The notes below the pieces were generated by a model. It worked only from the letters and a program-made list of their open reading frames with translations, had not been told where the DNA came from and did not search any database. The position numbers were made by a program, and so were the translations under genes. Below are positions 1 to 9,803 of a DNA stretch of 64,000 nt, piece by piece; the stretch's first letter is position 1; the number at the start of each line of letters is the position of its first letter. The DNA is from Siphonodentalium dalli. Lineage: Eukaryota; Mollusca; Scaphopoda; Gadilida; Siphonodentaliidae. Location: positions 119,091,281 through 119,155,280 of the forward strand of contig CP136067.1 of assembly GCA_032622095.1 (NCBI GenBank), in the 5' to 3' direction.

Positions 1-1
1 G

Positions 2-2903
2 TTCCACAAGATTCAAGAAATATTGTATCCAGTATATGTTGTGAAAATTCACAATGAATTTGCTGGCGCTGGATTTCTATTTGAACCTGCAGAAATGTGT
101 TCGGAGAGCAAAGGTGTACACATCTACTACAACAACAATCACTTCGACACCATAACATCAATCAAATGATTTCTAGGCACCAGCTACTACTGCGAATTCT
201 GTGACATTGGATTCAAAAGTCGTGGCGATCATCGATGCAGATTTGTTTGTGCATGCTGGTCATTGACACAGTGTAATTTCACAAATTGGGTGAAGTGTAG
301 AACGTGTCGACGATCATTCAGAAGTAAATCTTGTTTCGACAACCATTTGAAGACGGAAGGAAAACAGAAAAGAAAAATATGTGATTTGGTTCAACTATGC
401 AACAATTGTGATGAAGAAATTCTCACCAATAAATCAAGCAGACATATATGTGCGGGGTTGAAGAAATGCAAACATTGCAAAGAAATCGTTGAAGCAGATC
501 ACAGGTGCTACATTCCAAAATATGAATCACCAGAAAAGAAACCTGCAAAGATTCCATATGTATTCTTTGACTTTGAATGCAGACAAGACACAGGTGTTCA
601 TATTCCAAACTTCTGTGTTGCACATACCACTTGTGGAGATTGCATGTGCAAACCAATCGAAGAAAAATGTGAAACATGCGGACCGGATTCCAGAGATTCC
701 AGTTTAAAATGCAACAGCGTGAAAGTTATTGATTCTCTGAGTTTTCTGATGATGCCGCTTTCAAAGTTTCCACAAACTTTTCAGCTGAATGAGATGACGA
801 AAGGACACTTTCCACATTGGGCGAATTCACCAAAGTTTCAAAATTACATTGGACCTTACTTGGCTTCTGATTACTACAAACCAGACATGATGAGCGTGGA
901 AAATCGAGAGAAATTCTTTGAATGGTACAATGAGAAAATAGAAAATTACGTGATATTCAACTTCCAAGAAGAGATGGAGAAGTACTGCAAATCAGACGTG
1001 GATATTCTTCGCCGTGGATGTGGAAATTTCAGGAAATACATATTGGAAACAGAACAGATTGACCCGTTCATTGAGTCAATAACATTGGCGCAAGTTGGCA
1101 TGGAGGAAGAATTCAATGCCAGAGAAAACAATTGGAATCATTCCAGATGGTGGATACCCATGTGCTAAAAACTATTCCATGAAAGCGATACGTTGGCTTC
1201 AACATCTATCATTGTCACGTATGATAACAATTAAGCATGCTTTGAATGGAGGAGAAATCAAGATTGGTGGACACTACGTCGATCGATATGAGGAAGCCAC
1301 AAGAACAGTTTTTGAGATGAATGGATGTCTGTTTCATGGATGTCCAAAATGTTACAACAACAGACAATACAAGAATCCCTATACGATGCTCACCATGGAA
1401 GAATTATATACAAGAACTCAACAGAAGAAAGATGAACTGGAAAGTCTTGGTTACAGAGTTGAATCACTTTGGGGACATCAGATCGAAGAAAGAATGAAAT
1501 CGGATGTGAAATTCAAACAACAAATGGAATCTTTCTACAAACATCGAGACCCGATTTTGCCAAGAGAAGCATTGTTTGGTGGACGTACAAATGCCATCAA
1601 ATTGTACGAGGAAATTGATCAAGATTCCACAAAAGAAATCAAGTTCATCGATGTGTGTTCGTTGTATCCATATTGCAACAAATATAAATTCTACCCTGTT
1701 GGACATCCAGAAATTTTGAGCCAAGAGCAGATCGATCAAGAACACATTAGAGACTATGCGGGGCTTGTTAAATGTACAATTTTACCACCATCGAAATTGT
1801 ATATTCCAGTTCTACCGATTCATTGTAACAAGAAAATGGTTTTTACTTTGTGCAACACTTGCGCCATCAATGAGAACGAGACATGTAACCATTCAGAAGA
1901 AGATCGAGCTATAACCGGAGTGTGGACCACGCCAGAATTATTCAAAGCAATGGATGTTGGCTACAAAATACTTGATGTGTACCAAATTTTACATTGGACA
2001 GATTGGACAGATGAAATATACAAATCCTATATCGACAAACATCTAAAGATCAAACAGGAATGTAGTGGTTATCCATTTGGTGTTGAGACAGAAGAACAGA
2101 AGCAAAAGTTTGTACAGGATTATTATGCAGCTGAGGGTATAAAATTGGAGAACATCAAGAAGAATCCAGGAACACGCCGAATATCTAAAATTATGATTAA
2201 TTGTATATGGGGTAAGAATGCACAAAGAAATCTTATGTCAAAAACAGAGTATGTGGATAAGCCATCACGTTATTTTGAATTGCTTACTAGTAACAATATA
2301 ATTGGTCAAAATGTTACATTTCTTGATGGTGACAAATTCATTCTGGTAAATTATGTTGATATTTTAGATAATATTGAACCTCATCATTCAGCAAATGTTG
2401 TTGTTGCTTCTTTTGTTACAGCGTATGCAAGATTACAATTGTATAAAGTTTTTAAAAAACTTGGAGATAGAGTGCTGTATTTTGATACAGACAGCTGTAT
2501 GTATGTCAGTGATCCATCAAAGAAGAACATCAAAACTATCGAAGGAAGATTGGGGAAATGGAGCGACGAACATCCAGATGCAAAGATTGTCAAATTTGTT
2601 GGACTTGGGCCAAAGAACTACGGATATGAATACATCAAAGATGGGAGAAGATACACCAAATGTAAGGTAAAAGGTATCACTCTTGATTACAGCGCAAGTC
2701 AAAAAGTTAATTTTGAAACAATGGTACAATGTGTTAATGATCGTGAAAATTTCAAAACTGTTGTTGAGTATCCTTCCAGAATTAAAAGACAAAAGAACCA
2801 TCAACTGATTAGTGAGTGTCAAACCAAAACTTTCAGATCGGTGTACACAAAACGAAAACTCGTCAATGGTATTCACACATATTCATACGGATGGAGATGT
2901 TGA
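2..2903 (+). pseudogene. Protein-primed family B DNA polymerase (Polinton pPolB), broken, 5' end outside window
   Basis: This is the replicative polymerase of Polintons, which copies linear DNA from a protein primer. Open reading enters at base 2 and shows a Cys/His-rich zinc-binding region (about 185-540), then Exo I with its DFE at 569-577, and an Exo III-like YCKSDVD near 980. The palm follows: motif A DVCSLYP (Asp at 1650), a motif B-like stretch KIMINCIWGKNAQR near 2190, and motif C YFDTDS (2484-2492). The C-terminus ends naturally at 2903. Breaks: an in-frame TGA at 167-169, and a shift from frame 2 to frame 3 at about 1115-1130. The Exo II block expected between the Exo I region and VIDSLSFL (about 690-725) is missing. 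The palm itself is uninterrupted from 1123 to 2903. Relatives run to roughly 1,000-1,200 residues, so some N-terminal sequence lies upstream. Confidence 0.97.
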
Positions 2904-2919
2904 GTCATTTCATGTCAAG

Positions 2920-3507
2920 ATGTTGACAGGAGTAGTACCTCCAGAAATTGCTGAGAAGATTTATGGATATTTGGTGGCACAGTCAACACTTATTCCAGAG
3001 ATAAAGAAGGAATTACAAGAAGTCTGGTTTGAAAGAGAAAAGAAAGCAATACTACGATGCTGTGATGTCGACGAATGTTTACAGAGATTGGACTATCTTG
3101 AGACAAGTATATTTTCTCATTTCTCTCAAAAATATATTAAATCATTTATTAAATTCAAAACATTTTTTCTCATTGAAAGAATATCTGATTTTTGGATATT
3201 TGGTGGTGATGAACACCATTTAGATTTAGAAACTTTTGATGAAAATGACTATATTCATTATACAAAGTATGAAGATAATTATCCTCTTGCTAGGGGAACC
3301 TTTAAATCAGTTCCTAGGATCTATGGGTATTTGTTAACAAAAAAAATGTCAACATATGCAAAAATTAAAAACATTATAGGAAATGATATTTTTGTTTACA
3401 GAACAAACAGAGGAATAGAAGACTATAATACTTGGATTATTGAAATGTTTGGAAATATTTACAGCTATGGAGATTTCTGTTTAAAAACTAAATTCACACG
3501 TCGTTAA
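2920..3507 (+). CDS. Uncharacterised Polinton-associated protein (195 aa)
   Basis: I do not recognise this protein. It is an uninterrupted ORF 16 bases after the polymerase stop and 33 bases before the ATPase start. I chose the ATG at 2920 (MLTGVVPPEIAEK...). The same frame stays open upstream to 2812, but there it overlaps the end of the polymerase. The N-terminal 70 residues are charged and probably helical (EIKKELQEVWFEREKK). The rest is rich in aromatic residues, Asp and Lys (DYIHYTKYEDNYPLARG, FWIFGGDEHH). I see no signal peptide, clear membrane segment or catalytic motif. Its place in a tightly packed viral cluster, and its survival without stops, argue that it is a genuine gene. No function is proposed. 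Confidence 0.6.
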   Translation: MLTGVVPPEIAEKIYGYLVAQSTLIPEIKKELQEVWFEREKKAILRCCDVDECLQRLDYLETSIFSHFSQKYIKSFIKFKTFFLIERISDFWIFGGDEHHLDLETFDENDYIHYTKYEDNYPLARGTFKSVPRIYGYLLTKKMSTYAKIKNIIGNDIFVYRTNRGIEDYNTWIIEMFGNIYSYGDFCLKTKFTRR

Positions 3508-3540
3508 GTTCACTCTCTGATTAGGCATCAAAGTGACAAC

Positions 3541-4191
3541 ATGGAAGAATCTTTACTTTTCCAACATCCGTGTAATTTCTTTATCAGCGGACCTAGTGGA
3601 TCAGGTAAAACAGAATTTGTTTAAAAAGTTATTGAATTTAAACACGATTTATTCCAAACACCACCAAAGAAAATAGTTTGCTGTTACAAAGAATGGCAAG
3701 ACACATACAATCGTATAAAAGAAATTGATAACGTTGAGTTTATCGATGGTATTCCAGACGATGATGAGGAAATTGTATCAGATAAATCATTTCCTCATCT
3801 TGTTGTTTTCGATGACATGATGGGGGAACAAGATGAAGACAAAATAATGCTTTGGTTTACTAGAAAAGGTCACCATCAAAATGCTTCAATAATTTACATT
3901 ACTCAAAACATGTTCCAAAAATCAAAAAGTAGCAGAACTATAAGTTTGAATGCACACTACATGGTTTTATTTCAAAGCGTTCGAGATAAAAATCAAATAA
4001 AAGTTTTGGCTCATCAAATGCAAATCAATCATTTGAAACAAGCATACGAAGATGCAACTTCAATAAATCATGGATATATTTTAGTAGATTTTCATCCTAG
4101 AACAGAAAATTATTTGCGAATTATAACTGATATTTTCCATAAATGGTTGACAGCTAATGACCGAGGTCCTGTCATTTATTCAAAAGTATAA
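3541..4191 (+). pseudogene. FtsK/HerA-type (A32-like) genome-packaging ATPase, one in-frame stop
   Basis: This is the DNA-packaging ATPase of Polintons and related viruses, which pumps the genome into the preformed capsid. From the ATG at 3541 the Walker A motif GPSGSGKT lies at 3589-3612 (residues 17-24). Walker B is HLVVFDDMM with its acidic pair at 3811-3816. A later ITQNMF segment (about 3898-3915) fits the sensor-like strand of A32 ATPases. At 216 residues the length is normal for the family. An in-frame TAA at 3622-3624, just after Walker A, interrupts the gene. The frame is otherwise continuous to the natural stop at 4189-4191. A downstream start at 3817 would lack the P-loop and could not be a working ATPase. 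Confidence 0.93.
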
Positions 4192-4225
4192 ATTCAGTTG
4201 TTGTTACTTTTCTCATTTTAGAACC

Positions 4226-4812
4226 ATGTCGTCCACCGAGATGTTTAGTCACGATGAACTGTCACAAATTATAAATTTCTTCACTTTTGCAGCTGAATTA
4301 TTTCTTGAAAATGATTGGAAATTACCATCACAGACAAAAAAGTTTTTTCAGAGAAATAAAAATGTTCTTAAAAAAATCTCTGATCGATCAACTGATATGG
4401 AAACAAAACGCAAATTAATTTTACAACGAGGTGGTAGTGGGTTCCTTGGAGGAGTTTTAATTAGAAGTCTTTTGAAAAATTCATTTGAACAAACTGGTAG
4501 ACAATCTAAAAGTAAATCAAAGGTTTCTCCAAAACATTCAAAGATTACACTGATGCAAACACAACAAAGGGGTAGTCAAAAAGAATCTAAACGTAAAACA
4601 AAGCTTTCTCTAAATCATTCAAAGTTTACACCGATGCAAACTCAACAAAATCAACATTCTAAATTTACACCTATACCTTCTCAGCAGAACCCTCAACATC
4701 AACCATTACAAAAAAAACAGTTATTGATCTTGAATTTTCAAAATTTATGCCGTTGTCTGATGCATCAAAATCTGCATTCGAAGCTTTAGGAAGGTTCAAT
4801 CAGAAAAGATAA
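4226..4812 (+). pseudogene. Small lysine/glutamine-rich Polinton protein with GG-hydrophobic motif, frame break near its end
   Basis: Start chosen at ATG 4226 (MSSTEMFSHDEL), preceded by a short non-coding gap after the ATPase. The N-terminal 60 residues look helical (IINFFTFAAELFLEN). Next comes a basic stretch followed by a glycine-rich hydrophobic patch (ILQRGGSGFLGGVLI), then a low-complexity K/S/Q region carrying a repeated HSKFTPMQTQQ-like motif three times. The frame that starts at 4226 ends at 4789 with unlike sequence. After the eight-A run at 4710-4717, the +1 neighbouring frame reads sensibly to a stop at 4810-4812, so I infer an indel in the homopolymer. The basic-plus-GG layout recalls small core or membrane-active proteins of adintoviruses. 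That comparison is inference. Confidence 0.65.
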
Positions 4813-4868
4813 AAGATGAAACATATAATTTTTCTGCTCATTTTGAGACAACTACTTAGACTGTGAAG

Positions 4869-5237
4869 ATGCCTTCAAAAACTAAGAGCAGGAAAGCACC
4901 ACTGATAAAAAAATATGGTGAGTTGATTGTTGCAATGAGTAAAGTTCCATCTGCATATAAAAAGAAAATGATCAACGATGCTCCGAAACAAGTGATGGAT
5001 TGTATTTCAGAATGTTGTCAAAATCTTTTAAAAGGTAATGTAAAACTGAATGAAGCTCAGAACCGTAAGTTACATTCGAAGCGTAAACATATCAGATATC
5101 TTGCAGACAAGAACAAACCTTTGCAACAAAAGAAGAAAATTTAGAATAAAAAAGGTGGCTTTTTACCATTATTATTTCTTGCTCCATTGATTAGCAAAAC
5201 ATTAGGTGCAGTTGTTAACAATATTTTGAAAAACTAA
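4869..5237 (+). pseudogene. Small basic Polinton protein with terminal GGFLP hydrophobic motif, interrupted by TAG
   Basis: ATG at 4869 opens a lysine-rich protein (MPSKTKSRKAPLIKKYGEL). It continues as a probable helical segment with a C-x3-CC pair (CISECC) and ends in a basic stretch (LQQKKKI). An in-frame TAG at 5142-5144 stops it. The same frame then runs on through KKGGFLPLLFLAPLI to TAA at 5235-5237. That GGFLP-hydrophobic tail is a recurring feature of small Polinton proteins, so the original gene most probably ended at 5237, at about 122 residues. Basic protein plus hydrophobic tail would suit a DNA-binding or membrane-lytic virion component. The function is not established. The preceding gene has a similar layout, so the two may be tandem paralogues. 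Confidence 0.75.
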
Positions 5238-5250
5238 ATCTCAAATAAAT

Positions 5251-5973
5251 ATGAAGAAAATGGTTATTGTACCATTCAGAATGTTGGAAGATTTCAAACA
5301 ATGGAAAATGTCAGAAATGAATAAACCTCAATTACCTCCGGATCCTGCAATTTCAAATGTTTCAGATTCTTACAAAGAATTGAAATCAGTTTATGATAAA
5401 AATATTTCTGAATCAGAAAAGTCACAGTTATTTGGAGAAAATTTGTACAAATTGAAAACTTCACAAAAATCTTTAAATTCAAAATTCAGTTTACCTGAAC
5501 AAAAGTTATCTGAAAACTTTGGGAAAATGAGTGAACATATATTGGAAAGTGTGCCATCTAAACTTCGTGGTAAAGCACAACAAATTTTAACATTGTTGTC
5601 AACTAATCCTAAACTTAGATGGGATGATCGTGGACACTTAATTTATGGAACAGAAACAGTTACTGGATCAAATATAATTGATTTGATAAACGATGTTGTT
5701 CGTCACCGAAAAGGTTTTGACCCAGTTGGTTATGAAACATTCCTACGCGGATTGGGGGAACTTAATGTACCACAAGATTATGTAGGTAACAGGAATCGAT
5801 GGTTGTGGATACAAAGACATTTAAAAGAAGGTCACACTGGTGATGAGTTTCATACACCTCATGCAACTCCTAGCAGTGGCAAGTCAAGAAAACGTTCAGT
5901 TGATATTTTCACACCTCAAAGTTTTCCTAAAACCAGAAAATCTATTTTGAAAGGATGGTCCCCACTTACATAA
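5251..5973 (+). CDS. Conserved Polinton protein of unknown function (240 aa)
   Basis: An intact ORF from ATG 5251 to TAA 5973. The N-terminal half is variable and polar, with predicted helices. The conserved core lies at about residues 95-185. It starts with a helical ESVPSKLRGKAQQILTLL segment, continues with a WDDRGHLIYG beta-like segment and NIIDLINDVVRHRK, and ends with NVPQDYVGNRNRW. I recognise this core as a protein commonly encoded next to the integrase in invertebrate Polintons, but no biochemical role is known to me. The basic C-terminus (SGKSRKRS, KTRKSILK) may bind nucleic acid. It overlaps the integrase start by 19 bases. There is no stop or frameshift, in contrast to its neighbours. 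Confidence 0.85.
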   Translation: MKKMVIVPFRMLEDFKQWKMSEMNKPQLPPDPAISNVSDSYKELKSVYDKNISESEKSQLFGENLYKLKTSQKSLNSKFSLPEQKLSENFGKMSEHILESVPSKLRGKAQQILTLLSTNPKLRWDDRGHLIYGTETVTGSNIIDLINDVVRHRKGFDPVGYETFLRGLGELNVPQDYVGNRNRWLWIQRHLKEGHTGDEFHTPHATPSSGKSRKRSVDIFTPQSFPKTRKSILKGWSPLT

Positions 5974-7035
5974 AATTTGACAAACTTCTAACTGAAATTT
6001 ACTACAATCCAAAAGAAGTTGGTGGTTTCAACTTTTTAAAAATGCGAAAGAAACAAATAACAAAATTAAACTTTCAGATGTTAAAAAATGGTTACAATGG
6101 CAAAAAACATACACTTTGCACAAACCAATTGTTCGGAAATTTCGCAGACGTAAAACTATTGTTGCAGGAATTGATATTCAGTGGCAAGCTGATTTGGCAG
6201 ATTTGCAAACTTTGCAAAAGCACAATGACAATTACAGATATTTACTTTGTGTTATTGATGTGTTCTCAAAATTTGCATGGGTTGAAAAAATTAAAGACAA
6301 AACTGGTAAAACTTTAGTTAAAACATTTCAGAAAATTCTCAAATCATCAAAACTAAAACCTGTTTCATTTCAATCTGACAAAGGTTCAGAATTCAAAAAT
6401 AAATTATTTTTACAATTTTTGAAATCTAAGAAAATTCATTTTTTCACAACAGAGAATCCAGAGACAAAAGCAAGTATAGTTGAACGTTTTCAACGGACAT
6501 TGAAAACAAAGATGTGGAAATATTTTACACATAATCAAACTTTGAAATACAATGATGTTTTGCACGATTTTGTGAATTCTTACAACAAAAGTTTTCATAG
6601 AAGTATTAAGATGGCACCAGTTTTAGTAACTCGAGAAAATGAAATTGAAGTTTCCAGAAATCTTTATGGAAAGTTAAAAACGAAAAAAGATAAGATCTTG
6701 AAAGTTGGAGATTTTGTTAGAATAAATAAAACAAAGAGAACTTTTGATAAAGGATATCCTCCAAATTGGACAAAAGAATTTTTCAAAATTAGTAGAGTTT
6801 GTAAAGTACACCATTAACTTACAAATTAGTAGATTTAGATGGTGAAAACATCGCAGGATCATTTTATGGTAAAGAAATTCAACATATAAAAGATAATAAA
6901 GTTTACGAAATTGAATCAGTTGTTGGTAAACGTTCAAGAAAAGTTGGTGATAAATCAGTTAGAGAAATTAAAGTTCATTAGGCTGGTTATCCTAAAAAAT
7001 TTGACAGTTGGATTCCTGCCACAAATTTGGTATAA
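5955..7035 (+). pseudogene. Polinton retroviral-type integrase with C-terminal chromodomain, three breaks
   Basis: This enzyme inserts the linear element into host DNA. Reading begins at ATG 5955 (MVPTYIKFDKLL), overlapping the previous gene. The frame changes between about 6040 and 6071. The rve catalytic core follows: a first Asp in QADLADLQ (codons 6191 or 6200), a second Asp in QSDKGSEF (6377), and Glu in ASIVERFQRTLK (6482) with 34 residues between Asp and Glu. A small beta domain (KVGDFVRINKTKRTF) precedes a second frame change at about 6795-6812. The chromodomain (about 6898-7035) ends FDSWIPATNLV. A TAG at 6979-6981 sits where chromodomains carry a cage tryptophan. The family assignment is very secure. 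Confidence 0.96.
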
Positions 7036-7045
7036 AACTTTTAAC

Positions 7046-7309
7046 ATGTCTCACAATGGTTCAGTCGGTCTGGATGCTCCATCACAATTTCAAATCTGTG
7101 GAGAAAAAATTGCAAAAAATCAAGTAACATATTTTACACAAATTATTATAATTGTTGGTATAATCGCTACAGCAATTGTTCATTTAAGTTTACAAAGTGA
7201 AAATAACGAACTGTGGTTAATTTTACTCAGTAGTTCTTTGGGATACATTTTACCAACACCGCGTTTGAAATATTTGAAAAATCAGTCGGCAGAAATTTTG
7301 AAAGTATGA
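7046..7309 (+). CDS. Small two-helix membrane protein conserved in Polintons (87 aa)
   Basis: Intact ORF from ATG 7046, eleven bases after the integrase stop. Two hydrophobic segments are visible: residues about 28-50 (FTQIIIIVGIIATAIVHLSL) and about 57-75 (LWLILLSSSLGYILPTP). A short polar N-terminus precedes them. The ELW-x-LLSS-x-LGY-x-LP pattern is one I know from small ORFs beside capsid genes in Polintons. A virion or host-membrane role is plausible but unproven. Its stop codon overlaps the penton start codon as ATGA (7306-7309), which suggests coupled translation or at least very compact coding. No break was found. Confidence 0.78.
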   Translation: MSHNGSVGLDAPSQFQICGEKIAKNQVTYFTQIIIIVGIIATAIVHLSLQSENNELWLILLSSSLGYILPTPRLKYLKNQSAEILKV

Positions 7310-8158
7310 ATTCTTTCTACATTACAATTCCGAGCGACAGTTCAATGGTAATGTATCCAAACAATTCTCAATGTTGTTTTACTGTACAATTACCAAAACC
7401 AATTCAAATTGATAAAGAAAAAATGGGAAGTTGCATTAGTCGAACTGATAACACCTTCAGAAACATACAATGTTACAGGGGATTCGTGTAAATTCAATTT
7501 GATTACAACTGATGCAATAATACTGTCTGTTCTTCAAAATCGTTTTGAAGAAAAGATATTTACGAGACCTGATGGCGTTCGTGCAATTGAAATACAGATA
7601 CGAGAAGGTTCGTATACCTCTGCGGCAGATTTACTTGATACAATGCAAGATGTAATTGATGAAACACTTGGAGAAGCAATGCAAAACGAATACGGATTTC
7701 ACATCAAGTACTCAAAAGTTACAAAACGTATGAAAATTATTCGCAAGAGTGTAAGTATCCCAAAACTAGGAATTGAATTACCACAATGTCTTTTGCACAA
7801 GTTGGGTTACAAAACTGAAAACGCTTCTGAAGATTTTTATTCAAATAATAGATTTCCGTTTGGTGTAGATTTGTTTGTTGGTCATAATCAAATGTTTGTT
7901 TATTCTGATATTGCCGATTTCACAATTGTTGGAAATGTTGAAGTACAAATTTTACGAGTTGTTTCTTTCAGAATTAAAAGAGATATCGACGGATTACATG
8001 TAAAACCTGAATTTTTAAATTTACATTATGTTCCAGTTTCAAAGTCATACTTTGACAAAATTAGTGTAAATATAAGTGGCGACACTGGAAAATCAATTCA
8101 GTTTATTGGTGGTAAGTCTTTGGCGAAGCTGCATTTCAGAAAACGAGAGGAGTTCTAA
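7306..8158 (+). pseudogene. Polinton minor capsid (penton) protein, single frame break
   Basis: This is the single-jelly-roll vertex protein that seals the capsid five-fold positions. ATG 7306 opens MNSFYITIPSDSSMVMYPNN, the typical N-terminal pattern for this family. At the six-A run 7418-7423 the frame changes. The continuing frame carries WEVALVELITPS and then runs through VYSDIADFTIVGN (near 7898-7935) and VPVSKSYFDKISVNI to a C-terminal LHFRKR at 8140-8158. Those C-terminal motifs are diagnostic for Polinton pentons. The homopolymer position means the break could be true decay or an assembly error. The remainder is uninterrupted for about 245 codons. Its place directly before the core-like protein and MCP fits the conserved Polinton capsid cluster. 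Confidence 0.88.
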
Positions 8159-8163
8159 AAACA

Positions 8164-8538
8164 ATGTTCCCCGTGTATAGAGGTGTACCACGGCAATATG
8201 GTAACGGTATTGGTTCAATTTTCAAATCAGTTATGAGATCTGCTGTACCATTTCTAAAACCGATTGGTCGGACAGCTTTACAACTTGCGAAAAAACACAC
8301 TTTTGGTGTTGCAGATGAAATTATTAATCAAGGTAAAAGTCCGAAAGAAGCGTTGATGTCGGAAGGTAAAAAAGCTTTAAAATCTTTTGGCACACAAGCT
8401 AAAAATCAAATTTTGAACTCGAGACAAAAACCTAGAAAAAGAGTAGCGAATTCAAAAATGAATCATTCAGCTGTCAAACGCCGAAAAAGTCAGTCGAAAA
8501 AACATCCTAGCAGTCGAGCTCTTGATATTTTTGATTAA
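8164..8538 (+). CDS. Basic, core-like Polinton protein (124 aa)
   Basis: Intact ORF starting five bases after the penton stop and ending two bases before the ATG at 8541. The N-terminus (MFPVYRGVPRQYGNGIGSIF) and an amphipathic helix region (FKSVMRSAVPFLKPIGRTAL) are followed by a lysine/arginine-rich C-terminal half (KPRKRVANSK, AVKRRKSQSKKH) ending DIFD. This layout is the usual small basic gene between penton and major capsid protein in Polintons. It has been compared with adenovirus core or pVI/pX-type proteins. DNA condensation or membrane disruption are reasonable guesses, not demonstrated roles. Confidence 0.82.
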   Translation: MFPVYRGVPRQYGNGIGSIFKSVMRSAVPFLKPIGRTALQLAKKHTFGVADEIINQGKSPKEALMSEGKKALKSFGTQAKNQILNSRQKPRKRVANSKMNHSAVKRRKSQSKKHPSSRALDIFD

Positions 8539-8540
8539 TC

Positions 8541-9802
8541 ATGGCACAAATGGTAAATGGATCATGCGAATGCAATAAATGTCAGAATCGCAGTGGATCG
8601 AAAATCATCCGATTGCACCGCTGAATAATTCTGCTCCGATAGAGTTTGTCATACCATCTCAAAACGAAAAGTGGACCGATATTAATCAATCTTATCTTTA
8701 TGTGAAATTCAAAATTACAAAAAAAGATGGAACTAATTTGGTAGCTGGTACGGAATTAGCACCTGTTAACAATTTCTTTCATAGCATGTTCAGCAGTATC
8801 GATGTTTACTTGAACAACAAATTGATAACTTCGAATTCTGACACTTACCCATACCGAGCATATTTCGAAAATCTGTTGGGATACTCTCCAGAATATAAAG
8901 ATAATCAATTAGCAAATTTAGAAATGTGGTATGGCGATACAGCAGAACAATTTGAATAGAATACCAAAGGTGGTGGCAATGCTGGATTAACTTCTAGAGA
9001 AAGTTTGATCGGTGGTAGTAAAATTGTTGAACTATGTGGACGCTTACACACTGATCTGTTTCTTCAAGAAAAATATTTACCAAATGGAATTGAAATTCGT
9101 ATCAGATTAAACAGATCACCATCAAAATTTTGCCTCATTGGCGCCGAGGATGGACAAATTGTTTTCGAATCAGAGGTGTTCCATGTCAGAACATTTAGTA
9201 TCTTTCCAGCGGTCTCAAATAAATTAAATCAAGAAATTGTCCAGTCAAAAATGAAAATACCTATCAGACGAGTAGAAATAAAAACTTTCACAATTAGTAC
9301 TGGACTTAGATCAAAAATTGAAGACCACTTATTTCAAGGACAATTACCAAAGAGACTTTTTATTGCGTTGGTCGAAAATAAAGATATGAATGGAGATTTG
9401 GGTACCAATCCATTCCACTTCAAACATTTCAGTTTGAATAAATTGGAAGTTAGTCAAGACGGTCATACAATACATAACCGTCCATTTGAACCAAACTTCG
9501 CAACAAAACAATGTCTCAGATCATATTTATCTTTGTATCAATCTTTAGGAATGTTTGGTGTTAACAAATCAATTGGCATTAATTTAAAAGAATATATGAA
9601 TGGTTATTGTTTGTGGGGTTTCGACTTGACACCGGACCAAGGAAGCGACGAGGGACATCTACATCCTATAAAGACAGGGAACCTGCGTTTGGAGCTTCAG
9701 TTCTTGACAGCTCTCACTACAGCCGTCAACGTTTTGGTGTATGCTGAATTTGACAGTGAAATAGAGATCACAGCTTTGAGAGAAGTGCTTACTGACTATT
9801 AG
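8541..9802 (+). pseudogene. Polinton major capsid protein (double jelly-roll, F54H12.2-like), N-terminal break and in-frame TAG
   Basis: The major capsid protein builds the hexameric capsomers. A short N-terminal piece (MAQMVNGSCECNK) starts at ATG 8541, but the main frame differs and can start only at ATG 8579 (MSESQWIENHP). I infer a deletion or shift near 8575, since family members normally have about 15-20 more residues joining these parts. From 8579 the first jelly roll is clear (APIEFVIPSQ, YLYVKFKIT, NNFFHSMFSSIDVYLN). An in-frame TAG at 8957-8959 follows, and the same frame resumes without loss (KIVELCGRLHTDLFLQ) through the second jelly roll to TAG 9800-9802. C-terminal landmarks include GYCLWGFDLTPDQ and VLVYAEFDSEIEI. 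Proteins of this type are often listed in invertebrate genomes as F54H12.2-like. Confidence 0.94.
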
Positions 9803-9803
9803 G

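Noticed and set aside
1464-2876. Minus-strand ORFs opposite the polymerase
   Set aside because: They are antisense shadows of conserved coding sequence, with no motifs.
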